A program made the position numbers and the translations under genes. This document shows, in pieces, positions 8,149 through 15,296 of a DNA stretch of 15,296 nucleotides (positions are counted from its first letter, which is position 1; the number at the start of each line of letters is the position of its first letter). The stretch is from NCBI GenBank assembly GCA_910584665.1, contig CAJUBL010000064.1:1-15296 (forward strand), given 5' to 3'. The notes beneath the pieces were generated by a model. It ran no database searches. It was not told the DNA's origin and saw only the letters and a program-made list of their open reading frames with translations. Origin of the DNA: an uncultured Muribaculaceae bacterium. GTDB taxonomy: Bacteria; Bacteroidota; Bacteroidia; Bacteroidales; Muribaculaceae.

Positions 8149-11100
8149 ATGAAACCGAACATAATACTCACATTGCTTTCTGTTGTATTGTTTCCATTCA
8201 GTGTATCTGCTGATTTTCATGTTGATTCAATCAGGCAAGCTATTGTTGATAATGACTGTTATGTCGATTTGATACGTCAACGATTGTTTCCTCCGGTTGA
8301 AATAAAGCAACATGGAAGTTCTTTATATACTGAAGAAATTAATAGCCCGGTTTTATTTAATTCAGTTCAGAATCTGCCGACATCCAAAGATATAGATAAG
8401 ACAAAGACAGTGGGGCAGATAATAATAAACTCAGGAGTAAGTCAGACCGGTGCAAAAACATATGATATTCCAATAAATTGTTATCCGGGAATAAATGGTT
8501 TCACTCCGGAACTTTCAATTTCGTACAATAGTCATCGGGGAAATTCTGTTTTAGGAAAAGGATGGTCTGTTTCGGGTCTGTCTGCTATAACCCGTGGAAA
8601 CAGCACAATATATTATGACAGTATCAGTAGTTGTTATAGTATGACAATCAATGATCCGCTATATCTGGACGGGAAACGACTTATTTTGCTTGAAAATGAT
8701 AATAAAACCAGACTTTATCAAACTGAAACGGGAAATATAAAAGTGCGGGCGAGGGTTGCCTCTGATCAGTATTTCACCTTAATAGAAGCGTTTTACCCAA
8801 ATGGCAATAAGGCCAGGTTCGAATGTATCAATGGTTCTCATCAAGTGTTGTTTCCAATATCTTTACTTGTAGATCCATGTAATAACGAAATTGAATATAC
8901 TTATGATAATAAAACTCTGCAACCTAAAATCAAAAAAATAGAATATAATAATTCGTCAATACTGTTTGATTATATTGACGGCAGGCAAGATACATTATGT
9001 TCATATATAGGAGGACTGAAGAATATAGAGACTGATCTTCTTAAGTCAGTCAGATGTTTTTTCAGAGAACAGGAAATTAATTGTTTTACTTTAAATTATA
9101 CGTTCTCTGACGATATATCATTATTAAATAGAGTAGATTTTACCGGTGCTGATAATGAATCATACAATCCGCTGTTGTTTTACTATGGAACAGGCAATAC
9201 TTTGACAGAATATTCGATATCCAGAACAAATCTGGTTGAATGGTATTCAATGGATGACCCTCAGAGATTAAAACTGGTTCGCGGACGTTTTGATTACAAC
9301 AAGAGTTCAGAAGGTATAATTGTGTTTCAGAATAAGAGCCCGCATTATGCCTATCATAAAAATTCCTCATTCTGGCATCATTCTGAAAATAAATTTGTAA
9401 ACACATATTCTGATAACGAAAAAATATTTCTGTATACATCTCTTTCAGAAAACTATGTTGATCCGATCCCAAATCTTACAACAGAACATGGATTTGTTGA
9501 TATAGTATGTGCGGATATAGACGGGAATCAGGAAGATTATATAGTAAAGATAAATAATTATGTTGTAAATAATTCAGATTATGTTCAATTTACACTTTAT
9601 AAGGCAAATTCTATATATGGAATTCAAAAAGTCAAGACAATAGCGTTTAGCTCTAATAAAATATATGTCGACAAGAGCGGTAACAAAAGTATCAGACCCA
9701 AACATTTTTTTACGGGAGATTTTAACGGTGATGGTAGGACTGAGATAATGGCTATGGTCACACATGAACCTTTTGGAGAGACATCAATGCCATCAAGGTG
9801 CATAATATTTGACCTGTATTCTGAGAAAACAATATTTGAGAATCACATACTTGACTATAAAATTGATTTTGTAGGTACCGAACAGGAAGACAGTAAAGCA
9901 GCAAACGATAATTCTGATAAACTTTTTGTTCTGGATTATAATGGGGATGGTAAAAGCGATATCGGACATGTCGGGGAAAATGGCTTGTCTGTTTATAGTA
10001 TTAATTTCGGTGACCAGACAAGCATATTGACATTCCGGATGTGTCAGGATGTTACCAAAAAAAGTATGTCCGGCAAGGAGATACTCCCGGGTGACTATAA
10101 CGGAGACGGATTGATGGACGTAATGTTATCTCCATCAAGTACAGCGGCGTCTGATGATAACAAATATAAATGGGATATATATTATTCGAAGGGAAACGGG
10201 TTCATTGAACATATATCATTCAATGGTCCCCGTAATACCGGCAACGACAGTGACGGATTTTATGCTCTTGATATTGATAAAGATGGTTTTACCGACCTTA
10301 TCAGTCGAAATGACAGTATGTTTACAACATACATTAACTTTCATGGAATGCCGAACAGGCAGATCAGTACTGATGAATGCGACTCAAAGTCTCTGCTTAT
10401 ACCTATCAATATAAATGTACGAAACAGCACTGCCCAGATACTTTTTTTGAATGACGGATATGTAAATAAACTTGACTGGAAATATGACCACAATCTGGAG
10501 ACTCTTCTTACCGGAATGTCATCAAGTCTGGGTATTATCGAACATAATAGCTACGATTACATCGATACATCAAAAAGTATTTATCAGCCTGGCTATAATG
10601 CGGTGTTTCCGTATACCAATATTCAGGAAAAGCTGGCTGTACTCACATCAGTAGATACATACCTTGACAATTCTGCCATAAACCATAAACTATATTTTTA
10701 TGAAAACGCAGTAATACATCGTCAGGGTTTAGGATTCAGGGGATTTGAGAAAATTATCACAATTGATGGTCAGGATATAATTACCAAGACATTTGATCCG
10801 TACCGTCACGGCGTGCTTACAAAATACGAAGATAACCGGACTACCATTGATTATCAATATGATGTTAATGTAAAACAGAACAAGATCCTTTCAATTAACC
10901 TTACAAAGAAGACTGAGAACGATAAATTATCCGATCTTACCACAATAACCGGTATATCCTACAATAAATATGGGTATCCTTGTGATGAATATATCTGTTA
11001 CCCTGACGAAATAAATAGATATAATACCTATACATATATCGATAATGCTGATATAGACAGCGTTTATTATCTGGGGCTGCTTACTGTTCTGGATACTGAT

Positions 11101-14100
11101 ATTTGGGATGATCATACAGAGTGTACAGAACGGCTTAGAATAAGTAACGGGCCTAACCTGAAACCGCTCAGTCGTTTTTATAGCAAGTTACCTATACAGG
11201 TTCCGGTAAAAATAGAAAGATTCCGTTATGACAGTATTGGCAATGTCATCAGAGAGGGTGTACGGCCATATGCAGGAAACGAGCTTGTAAAAACATATGA
11301 ATATGATTCCGGTAACCTTATAGTCAAAGAAACCGATCATATCGGACTGTCGTATAAATATGGCTATAACCCTCAGGGTCTTATTTCAACAATTACAGAC
11401 AGTCATGGAGGTCAGACTGTTATTTCATATGATGCATTCGGACGAAAAAAACGACAAATCAATCCTGACGGAACATTCAGTGAGCAGACATTCAGCTGGA
11501 GCGCAAATGGAGAGCCCGGTCTTTACAGGATAACGGACACCGCATCCGGTATGCCTCAGACTATCCGGTTCTACGACAATCTGAATCAGGAGATCGCTAT
11601 ATATATACAGAGTCATGACGGTTCCTACCGTAAGATTGAAAAAAGATATGACTATAAGGGCAATCTTATACAAGAATCATTACCGTATAAAGGAGACTCT
11701 CCATTGTTATGGAATACGTACACATATGACCGGTATAACCGACTGACAAATTTAAATGAGGCATCCGGTCGTTCGACTGAGTATACGTACAACGGTTTTG
11801 AATCAACTGTTTCTATCAATGGGCAGAAACGAACTACGACCGTCAACAGTCTCGGACATACTGTATCGGTGGTTGACAAAGCCGGTGAAATATCATACGA
11901 TATCTATACTGATGGACTGCCGGCAGAGGTAAACGCACTTTCTGTCAGTACAAAATTCAATTATAATGAAAGGCGTCAGAAGATATCAAAAGAAGATATT
12001 CTCAGCGGGAAAACAACATATGAATACGATAAAGGGGGAAACTTAAGTAAAGAAATAAATTCTAAAGGAGAGACAACCGAATATATCTATGACTCATATA
12101 ACCGGCTGATAAAAACAATTACTCCCGAACTTACAAGTATATTTGAATACAATGAGTATGGTCAGCTTATTACATCAAGTCCGGGTAAGTCTTATACATA
12201 TGATGCATTCGGCCGGCTTACTAATGAAAACGACAATGATCTTAAGAAAACCTATTCATATAATGCCGACGGACAGATTGAATCCATCAGGTATGAAACA
12301 ACTCAGGAGCTCGGAACCGAAACATACACTTACTCTAACGGATATGTAACTGAAGTAAAATTCAACGGAATAAGTATTTATAAACTGGAAGAGGAAAATG
12401 AATTCGGTCTGCCTGTAAAAGTAAGAACCGGTAATTACATACGCCGGTACAGCTATGATCAGTATGGTCTTCCTTTGAGCCGGGTGTTCATGTCCGATGA
12501 CTCCACTGTATTGAGAAAATTCGATTACGAATTTGAGCCTAAGACATCCCATCTCCTGATAAGACATGATAATTTATTGGAAGGAGAATCTGAACGGTTT
12601 CAATATGACGATCTTAACCGTCTTATTGCGTGGGGTTATGTAGAACAGGCTGCATACGATGAACTTGGCAATATTACTTTCAGAGATGATATTGGTCGTT
12701 ATGTCTATGATTATGTAAGTAATCCATATGTGCCCGATTTTATCGATAATTGGAAATATAACCATATCGAGCAGGAAGAGCAACGCATTTCGTATTACTC
12801 TTTCAATCGCCCCCAGGAAATCGAGGAATATCTGACCTGTCTGTTCCATTATAACGGTGATTATACCCGCAGGCACACTAACCTGTATGATCGTAATATC
12901 GGTAAATTGTTATGGGATAAATATTATGCCGGAGACTGTTACGAACATACTGTGTATCCTGACAATTCTTACGAATGTCTTTATCTATATGGAAATTATT
13001 ATGAATCACCTGTTGTGTATTACAAGAAAAACGGCGATGATACCGGTGATTTTATAAATGTATTCAGGGATTATCTGGGAAGTGTAAGTACTCTTGCCGA
13101 TGAAACAGCTGTAATTGACGATTATAGTTATGATCCATGGGGCAGAAGGCGCGTAAATGGAACGGTTGATGTCGATTGTGGTTATGAAAAAGAATATCGT
13201 ATACTCGGACGGGGATTTGGCGGTCATGAACATTTAAATATGTTCAATCTTATAAATATGAATGCCCGATTGTATGATTCAACAATTGGACAATTTCTAT
13301 CTCCCGATCCATTTGTCGCTGATCCATATAATTCCCAATGCTATAATAGATATACTTATGCTCTTAACAATCCGTTGTATTACGTTGATGAAGATGGAGA
13401 ATTTGTTCATATAATCGTTGGAGCGGTAATCGGCGGGGCAGCTAACCTCATATACAAAGCCTGTACCGGACAGATTAACAGTTGGGGTGACGGATTCGCG
13501 GCATTCGGTATAGGAGCTGCCGCCGGTGGTCTTGGAGCTGCCACTGGTGGCGCTATGTTTGCAGTCGCAGGTGGAATGGCTGGAGGAGCCGGAGGTTTTC
13601 TTGCAGGAGCGGCAAGCGGTGCTGTAAGCACGGTGACATCTGAGTTCGTACTCAATGCAGGCAACCACTACTATTTCGGAGATCCCTGGCTCACATCCGG
13701 GCAGCTTGTTACATCCACATTGAGTGGAGCTATAACCGGAGGAATCTCAAACGGTATGGCTGCGACTTATAACCATGGCAATTTCTGGACAGGTAGAGGA
13801 GTACATAGGTTTCAGCCCGGCCCTGTACGTATAGATTCAGCAGGAGAGGGATATGAAAGCTCAAAGACTTCCTTTGAAAGCAGTAATACCCTATACAAAG
13901 AAACCGCCACTTCAATAAGGAAGACCAAACCGATTCAAGGTCATCATATCATACCTTGGGGAAACAAGAAATGGTCAGACGAATATAGAAAGATAACCGA
14001 TCTTTATGATCTGGATTTGAGAAAAGCATGGAATGTTCATAGAATGCCACATCTGGGGCGCCATCCTGATGCTTATCACAGATGGGTCTTGGATAATTTG

Positions 14101-14232
14101 AATACGATACACAAGGAAGCTAAATTAGATAAAACAAAGTTTATGGAACTATATCATGAACATTTGGTTAACCCTGTTAAGGCTAATCCTGATATGTTAG
14201 ATGCTATTTATTGGAAAAACAAAGTGTTATGA
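8149..14232 (+). CDS. Giant Sec-exported RHS/YD-repeat polymorphic toxin with C-terminal HNH/Endo VII (AHH-like) nuclease
   Basis: The product is 2027 aa. Domains in order: signal peptide 1-21 (cleavage after SVSA); SpvB/TcB-like N-terminal domain with TPELSISYN (119-127) and GWSVSGLSAITR (138-149); four FG-GAP/EF-loop-like calcium motifs, DFNGDG 524, DYNGDG 596, DYNGDG 649 and DIDKDG 708; a TcB-middle-like segment LLTGMSSSLG near 786; YD repeats from about 1040 to 1560; RHS-associated core about 1639-1751, with FRDYLGSV, ARLYDSTIGQF, SPDP (1718-1721) and YTYALNNP; a Gly/Ala-rich hydrophobic stretch about 1753-1884; and a tip of about 97-145 residues. The tip holds GHHIIP (1931-1936), N1962 and GRHPDAYH (1970-1977), fitting the His-Asn-His layout of AHH-type HNH nucleases. 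RHS proteins build a hollow shell that encloses a toxic C-terminus (known for TcB/TcC and Rhs). The usual D-P-x-G at the end of the core reads DEDGEF (1747-1752). There is no T9SS sorting domain here. The stop overlaps the immunity start. Confidence 0.93.
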   Translation: MKPNIILTLLSVVLFPFSVSADFHVDSIRQAIVDNDCYVDLIRQRLFPPVEIKQHGSSLYTEEINSPVLFNSVQNLPTSKDIDKTKTVGQIIINSGVSQTGAKTYDIPINCYPGINGFTPELSISYNSHRGNSVLGKGWSVSGLSAITRGNSTIYYDSISSCYSMTINDPLYLDGKRLILLENDNKTRLYQTETGNIKVRARVASDQYFTLIEAFYPNGNKARFECINGSHQVLFPISLLVDPCNNEIEYTYDNKTLQPKIKKIEYNNSSILFDYIDGRQDTLCSYIGGLKNIETDLLKSVRCFFREQEINCFTLNYTFSDDISLLNRVDFTGADNESYNPLLFYYGTGNTLTEYSISRTNLVEWYSMDDPQRLKLVRGRFDYNKSSEGIIVFQNKSPHYAYHKNSSFWHHSENKFVNTYSDNEKIFLYTSLSENYVDPIPNLTTEHGFVDIVCADIDGNQEDYIVKINNYVVNNSDYVQFTLYKANSIYGIQKVKTIAFSSNKIYVDKSGNKSIRPKHFFTGDFNGDGRTEIMAMVTHEPFGETSMPSRCIIFDLYSEKTIFENHILDYKIDFVGTEQEDSKAANDNSDKLFVLDYNGDGKSDIGHVGENGLSVYSINFGDQTSILTFRMCQDVTKKSMSGKEILPGDYNGDGLMDVMLSPSSTAASDDNKYKWDIYYSKGNGFIEHISFNGPRNTGNDSDGFYALDIDKDGFTDLISRNDSMFTTYINFHGMPNRQISTDECDSKSLLIPININVRNSTAQILFLNDGYVNKLDWKYDHNLETLLTGMSSSLGIIEHNSYDYIDTSKSIYQPGYNAVFPYTNIQEKLAVLTSVDTYLDNSAINHKLYFYENAVIHRQGLGFRGFEKIITIDGQDIITKTFDPYRHGVLTKYEDNRTTIDYQYDVNVKQNKILSINLTKKTENDKLSDLTTITGISYNKYGYPCDEYICYPDEINRYNTYTYIDNADIDSVYYLGLLTVLDTDIWDDHTECTERLRISNGPNLKPLSRFYSKLPIQVPVKIERFRYDSIGNVIREGVRPYAGNELVKTYEYDSGNLIVKETDHIGLSYKYGYNPQGLISTITDSHGGQTVISYDAFGRKKRQINPDGTFSEQTFSWSANGEPGLYRITDTASGMPQTIRFYDNLNQEIAIYIQSHDGSYRKIEKRYDYKGNLIQESLPYKGDSPLLWNTYTYDRYNRLTNLNEASGRSTEYTYNGFESTVSINGQKRTTTVNSLGHTVSVVDKAGEISYDIYTDGLPAEVNALSVSTKFNYNERRQKISKEDILSGKTTYEYDKGGNLSKEINSKGETTEYIYDSYNRLIKTITPELTSIFEYNEYGQLITSSPGKSYTYDAFGRLTNENDNDLKKTYSYNADGQIESIRYETTQELGTETYTYSNGYVTEVKFNGISIYKLEEENEFGLPVKVRTGNYIRRYSYDQYGLPLSRVFMSDDSTVLRKFDYEFEPKTSHLLIRHDNLLEGESERFQYDDLNRLIAWGYVEQAAYDELGNITFRDDIGRYVYDYVSNPYVPDFIDNWKYNHIEQEEQRISYYSFNRPQEIEEYLTCLFHYNGDYTRRHTNLYDRNIGKLLWDKYYAGDCYEHTVYPDNSYECLYLYGNYYESPVVYYKKNGDDTGDFINVFRDYLGSVSTLADETAVIDDYSYDPWGRRRVNGTVDVDCGYEKEYRILGRGFGGHEHLNMFNLINMNARLYDSTIGQFLSPDPFVADPYNSQCYNRYTYALNNPLYYVDEDGEFVHIIVGAVIGGAANLIYKACTGQINSWGDGFAAFGIGAAAGGLGAATGGAMFAVAGGMAGGAGGFLAGAASGAVSTVTSEFVLNAGNHYYFGDPWLTSGQLVTSTLSGAITGGISNGMAATYNHGNFWTGRGVHRFQPGPVRIDSAGEGYESSKTSFESSNTLYKETATSIRKTKPIQGHHIIPWGNKKWSDEYRKITDLYDLDLRKAWNVHRMPHLGRHPDAYHRWVLDNLNTIHKEAKLDKTKFMELYHEHLVNPVKANPDMLDAIYWKNKVL
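13939..14229 (+). other. Nuclease tip of the RHS protein (HNH/Endo VII superfamily, AHH-like)
   Basis: This is the exchangeable toxin tip within the RHS gene, residues 1931-2027. The double histidine of GHHIIP is the metal/base-activating motif expected of HNH/Endo VII toxins. It is followed after about 28 residues by WNVHRMPHLGRHP, where N1962 and H1972 fit the second motif, and H1977 in YH fits the third. The first position is Gly where AHH families have Ala, so a GHH or related subfamily is possible. DNA or RNA cleavage in a competing cell is the inferred role. The region is preceded by the glycine-rich stretch, which in polymorphic toxins is thought to help membrane passage. Confidence 0.7.
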
Positions 14233-14278
14233 AGACTTATTATGAAATGATTCCGAAAAGTTATGATGAGATAGGAGT
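14224..14278 (+). repeat. Direct repeat, copy 1 (toxin end and immunity start)
   Basis: These 55 bases are identical to 15242-15296. The repeat begins at the last two toxin codons (Val, Leu), includes the toxin stop, and continues into the first 16 codons of the immunity gene. The base before it differs (A here, G in copy 2), so this is the left boundary of identity. Confidence 0.95.
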
Positions 14279-15203
14279 TCTGTCTACAGTCCCAAATCCC
14301 GACATTCCCGACTGGGCTTATGTAGATATTGACCTGATAATGAAATATGCGTCTCAGATAAGGCTTGTTCTCAAAGACGGGTTGTACGGCCATTTCATGT
14401 CGAGTGATATGCATAAGTGGTTCTTCAGTCAGGAACTGAAGGATTTCATCGAGTCAAAGGCTACCGATCCTACTCATTTTGAGTTTATACCGGTCCCTGC
14501 ATCAAGTCCTCAATACGGAGACCGTACATATTACTTCATCAACTTCAAAACCGATCTTGATGTTGTCGACATATACCGCAGCCGGTACTTTGACGGAACC
14601 GACAACCTGATAATGTCCCGGTTGAAATATGATGTAGTTGAAAAAAAGAATTTTTTCAGTACTTATAAAAAGACTATATTTGGGGAACATTATATCGACA
14701 ATATAATAGTCTCGGCGGGATTAAGGAGATCTATAGCACGTCATAAACTGAATAGCGGGCTTGATTATATCGAAATCGGGGCAATAGAAGAGACAGACAA
14801 TATACCGGTAAACCGGACTGTGGTTGCGCTGCATAAGCTGCGATTGCAGCTTTATGACTGGATGATGTCGGTTGCCGCAGAACCGATACCGGATGATATA
14901 ATCTGTGCGTGTATACAGTTAAAAGAGATTGACAAATGCCAATATGAAGTCTCAATTTCAGGATCAACAATTGTTCCGGAGAACTTACAGCAGATGTACG
15001 AACATAGCGATATAATTTTTGAAAAGCAAAAATTAAATATTATGTCGCCATATTTGGAAGGAGTTAAATCTAAATATATATGTACATTGATTTTAGAGGT
15101 ACAGTGTGACATTCTTGTAAATACACCTCAGGGCTCTTTATTCAATCGCAAAGCAAATATCATAACTGACGGTGCTGATAAGTTCTCCTGCTTTTATAAT
15201 TAA
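14229..15203 (+). CDS. Putative immunity protein for the RHS nuclease tip (Imm11/DUF1629-like N-terminal part)
   Basis: From ATG 14229 the product is 324 aa, with no signal peptide or membrane segment, so it is cytoplasmic. The ATG overlaps the toxin stop as ATGA, which suggests coupled translation and the usual toxin-immunity pairing. The N-terminal ~190 residues resemble the Imm11/DUF1629 layout: WFFSQELKDFIES, then HFEFIPVPASS, then YYFINF, then LRRSIARHKLNSGLDYIEIG. Imm11 members are known partners of AHH-type nucleases as far as I recall. From about 195 to the end there is an additional helix-then-strand region (LHKLRLQLYDWMM onward) that I do not recognise. The alternative start TTG 14211 would reach into the toxin coding sequence and is less likely. 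Immunity function follows from position; the family call is tentative. Confidence 0.72.
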   Translation: MKTYYEMIPKSYDEIGVLSTVPNPDIPDWAYVDIDLIMKYASQIRLVLKDGLYGHFMSSDMHKWFFSQELKDFIESKATDPTHFEFIPVPASSPQYGDRTYYFINFKTDLDVVDIYRSRYFDGTDNLIMSRLKYDVVEKKNFFSTYKKTIFGEHYIDNIIVSAGLRRSIARHKLNSGLDYIEIGAIEETDNIPVNRTVVALHKLRLQLYDWMMSVAAEPIPDDIICACIQLKEIDKCQYEVSISGSTIVPENLQQMYEHSDIIFEKQKLNIMSPYLEGVKSKYICTLILEVQCDILVNTPQGSLFNRKANIITDGADKFSCFYN

Positions 15204-15241
15204 AAAGTAACGTAAATAATATTATTCAAAATATTGCCGTG

Positions 15242-15296
15242 GTGTTATGAAGACTTATTATGAAATGATTCCGAAAAGTTATGATGAGATAGGAGT
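15242..15296 (+). repeat. Direct repeat, copy 2 (runs off the window)
   Basis: All 55 bases to the window end match 14224-14278 without a difference. The true right boundary lies beyond the window. Only 38 bases separate this copy from the stop of the first immunity gene, and they show no similarity to the toxin tip. Confidence 0.95.
15247..15296 (+). CDS. Second copy of the immunity gene, 5' end only (cut by window end)
   Basis: The frame opens with ATG at 15247 and encodes MKTYYEMIPKSYDEIG, identical at DNA level to the start of the preceding immunity gene. It begins 43 bases after that gene's stop, with no promoter or hairpin between them that I can see, so it would be read on the same transcript. 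Tandem immunity genes are common behind polymorphic toxins and may protect against related tips. Whether this copy is full length, diverges later or is a fragment cannot be seen. Confidence 0.75.
   Translation, partial: MKTYYEMIPKSYDEIG

Noticed and set aside
10900..13300. CRISPR array or DNA-level tandem repeats in the YD region
   Set aside because: The periodicity is at protein level (YD repeats); the DNA units are diverged and there are no regular spacers.
13297..13668. Minus-strand open frames rich in Pro, Ala and Ser
   Set aside because: They mirror the Gly/Ala-rich stretch of the RHS gene on the other strand.
14211..14228. TTG start for the immunity gene, adding six residues
   Set aside because: The ATG at 14229 overlaps the toxin stop as ATGA, and the same ATG opens the duplicated copy, where the six upstream codons differ.
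15204..15246. Orphan toxin tip between the two immunity copies
   Set aside because: Only 43 bases are present and the frame matching the toxin contains stops; only the last two codons and the stop of the tip are shared.

Overview
The window looks like a chromosomal segment of a Bacteroidota genome, order Bacteroidales, possibly Muribaculaceae- or Bacteroides-like (inference). Supporting signs are a tRNA without an encoded CCA end, an outer-membrane lipoprotein TamL next to TamB, a type IX secretion (T9SS) sorting domain, AT-rich leaders instead of strong Shine-Dalgarno sites, and candidate promoters of the Bacteroides TTTG / TAnnTTTG type.

Left part (1-7285), GC-rich and probably core genome. 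It starts with the 3' two thirds of a tRNA-Arg(ACG) and a short GC hairpin. Two minus-strand genes follow, read from 7285 leftward: tamB (1598 aa, GTG start) and then tamL (762 aa), 25 bases apart. TamB is the long inner-membrane-anchored bridge protein and TamL is a lipoprotein Omp85 barrel. Together they form the Bacteroidota version of the translocation and assembly module.

Middle (7286-7692), a 407-base AT-rich divergent intergenic region. It holds a candidate tamB promoter with two small dyads, a 9-nt tandem repeat with a distant inverted copy, and a candidate rightward promoter.

Right part (7693-15296), clearly more AT-rich and probably an acquired polymorphic-toxin locus, all on the plus strand and tightly packed. 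The gene order is: a 148-aa secreted protein made of one YD/RHS-like motif and a T9SS C-terminal sorting domain; a 2027-aa Sec-exported RHS/YD-repeat protein with SpvB/TcB-like N-terminal domains, four calcium-loop FG-GAP-like repeats, an RHS core, a glycine-rich hydrophobic stretch and a C-terminal HNH/Endo VII (AHH-like) nuclease tip; a 324-aa putative immunity protein whose start overlaps the toxin stop (ATGA); and, at the very end, a second copy of the first bases of that immunity gene.

The most notable points are these. The T9SS sorting signal is on a separate mini-protein while the giant toxin has none, which suggests a two-protein export or surface-display arrangement. The immunity gene appears to be tandemly duplicated, with identity that includes the toxin's last two codons.
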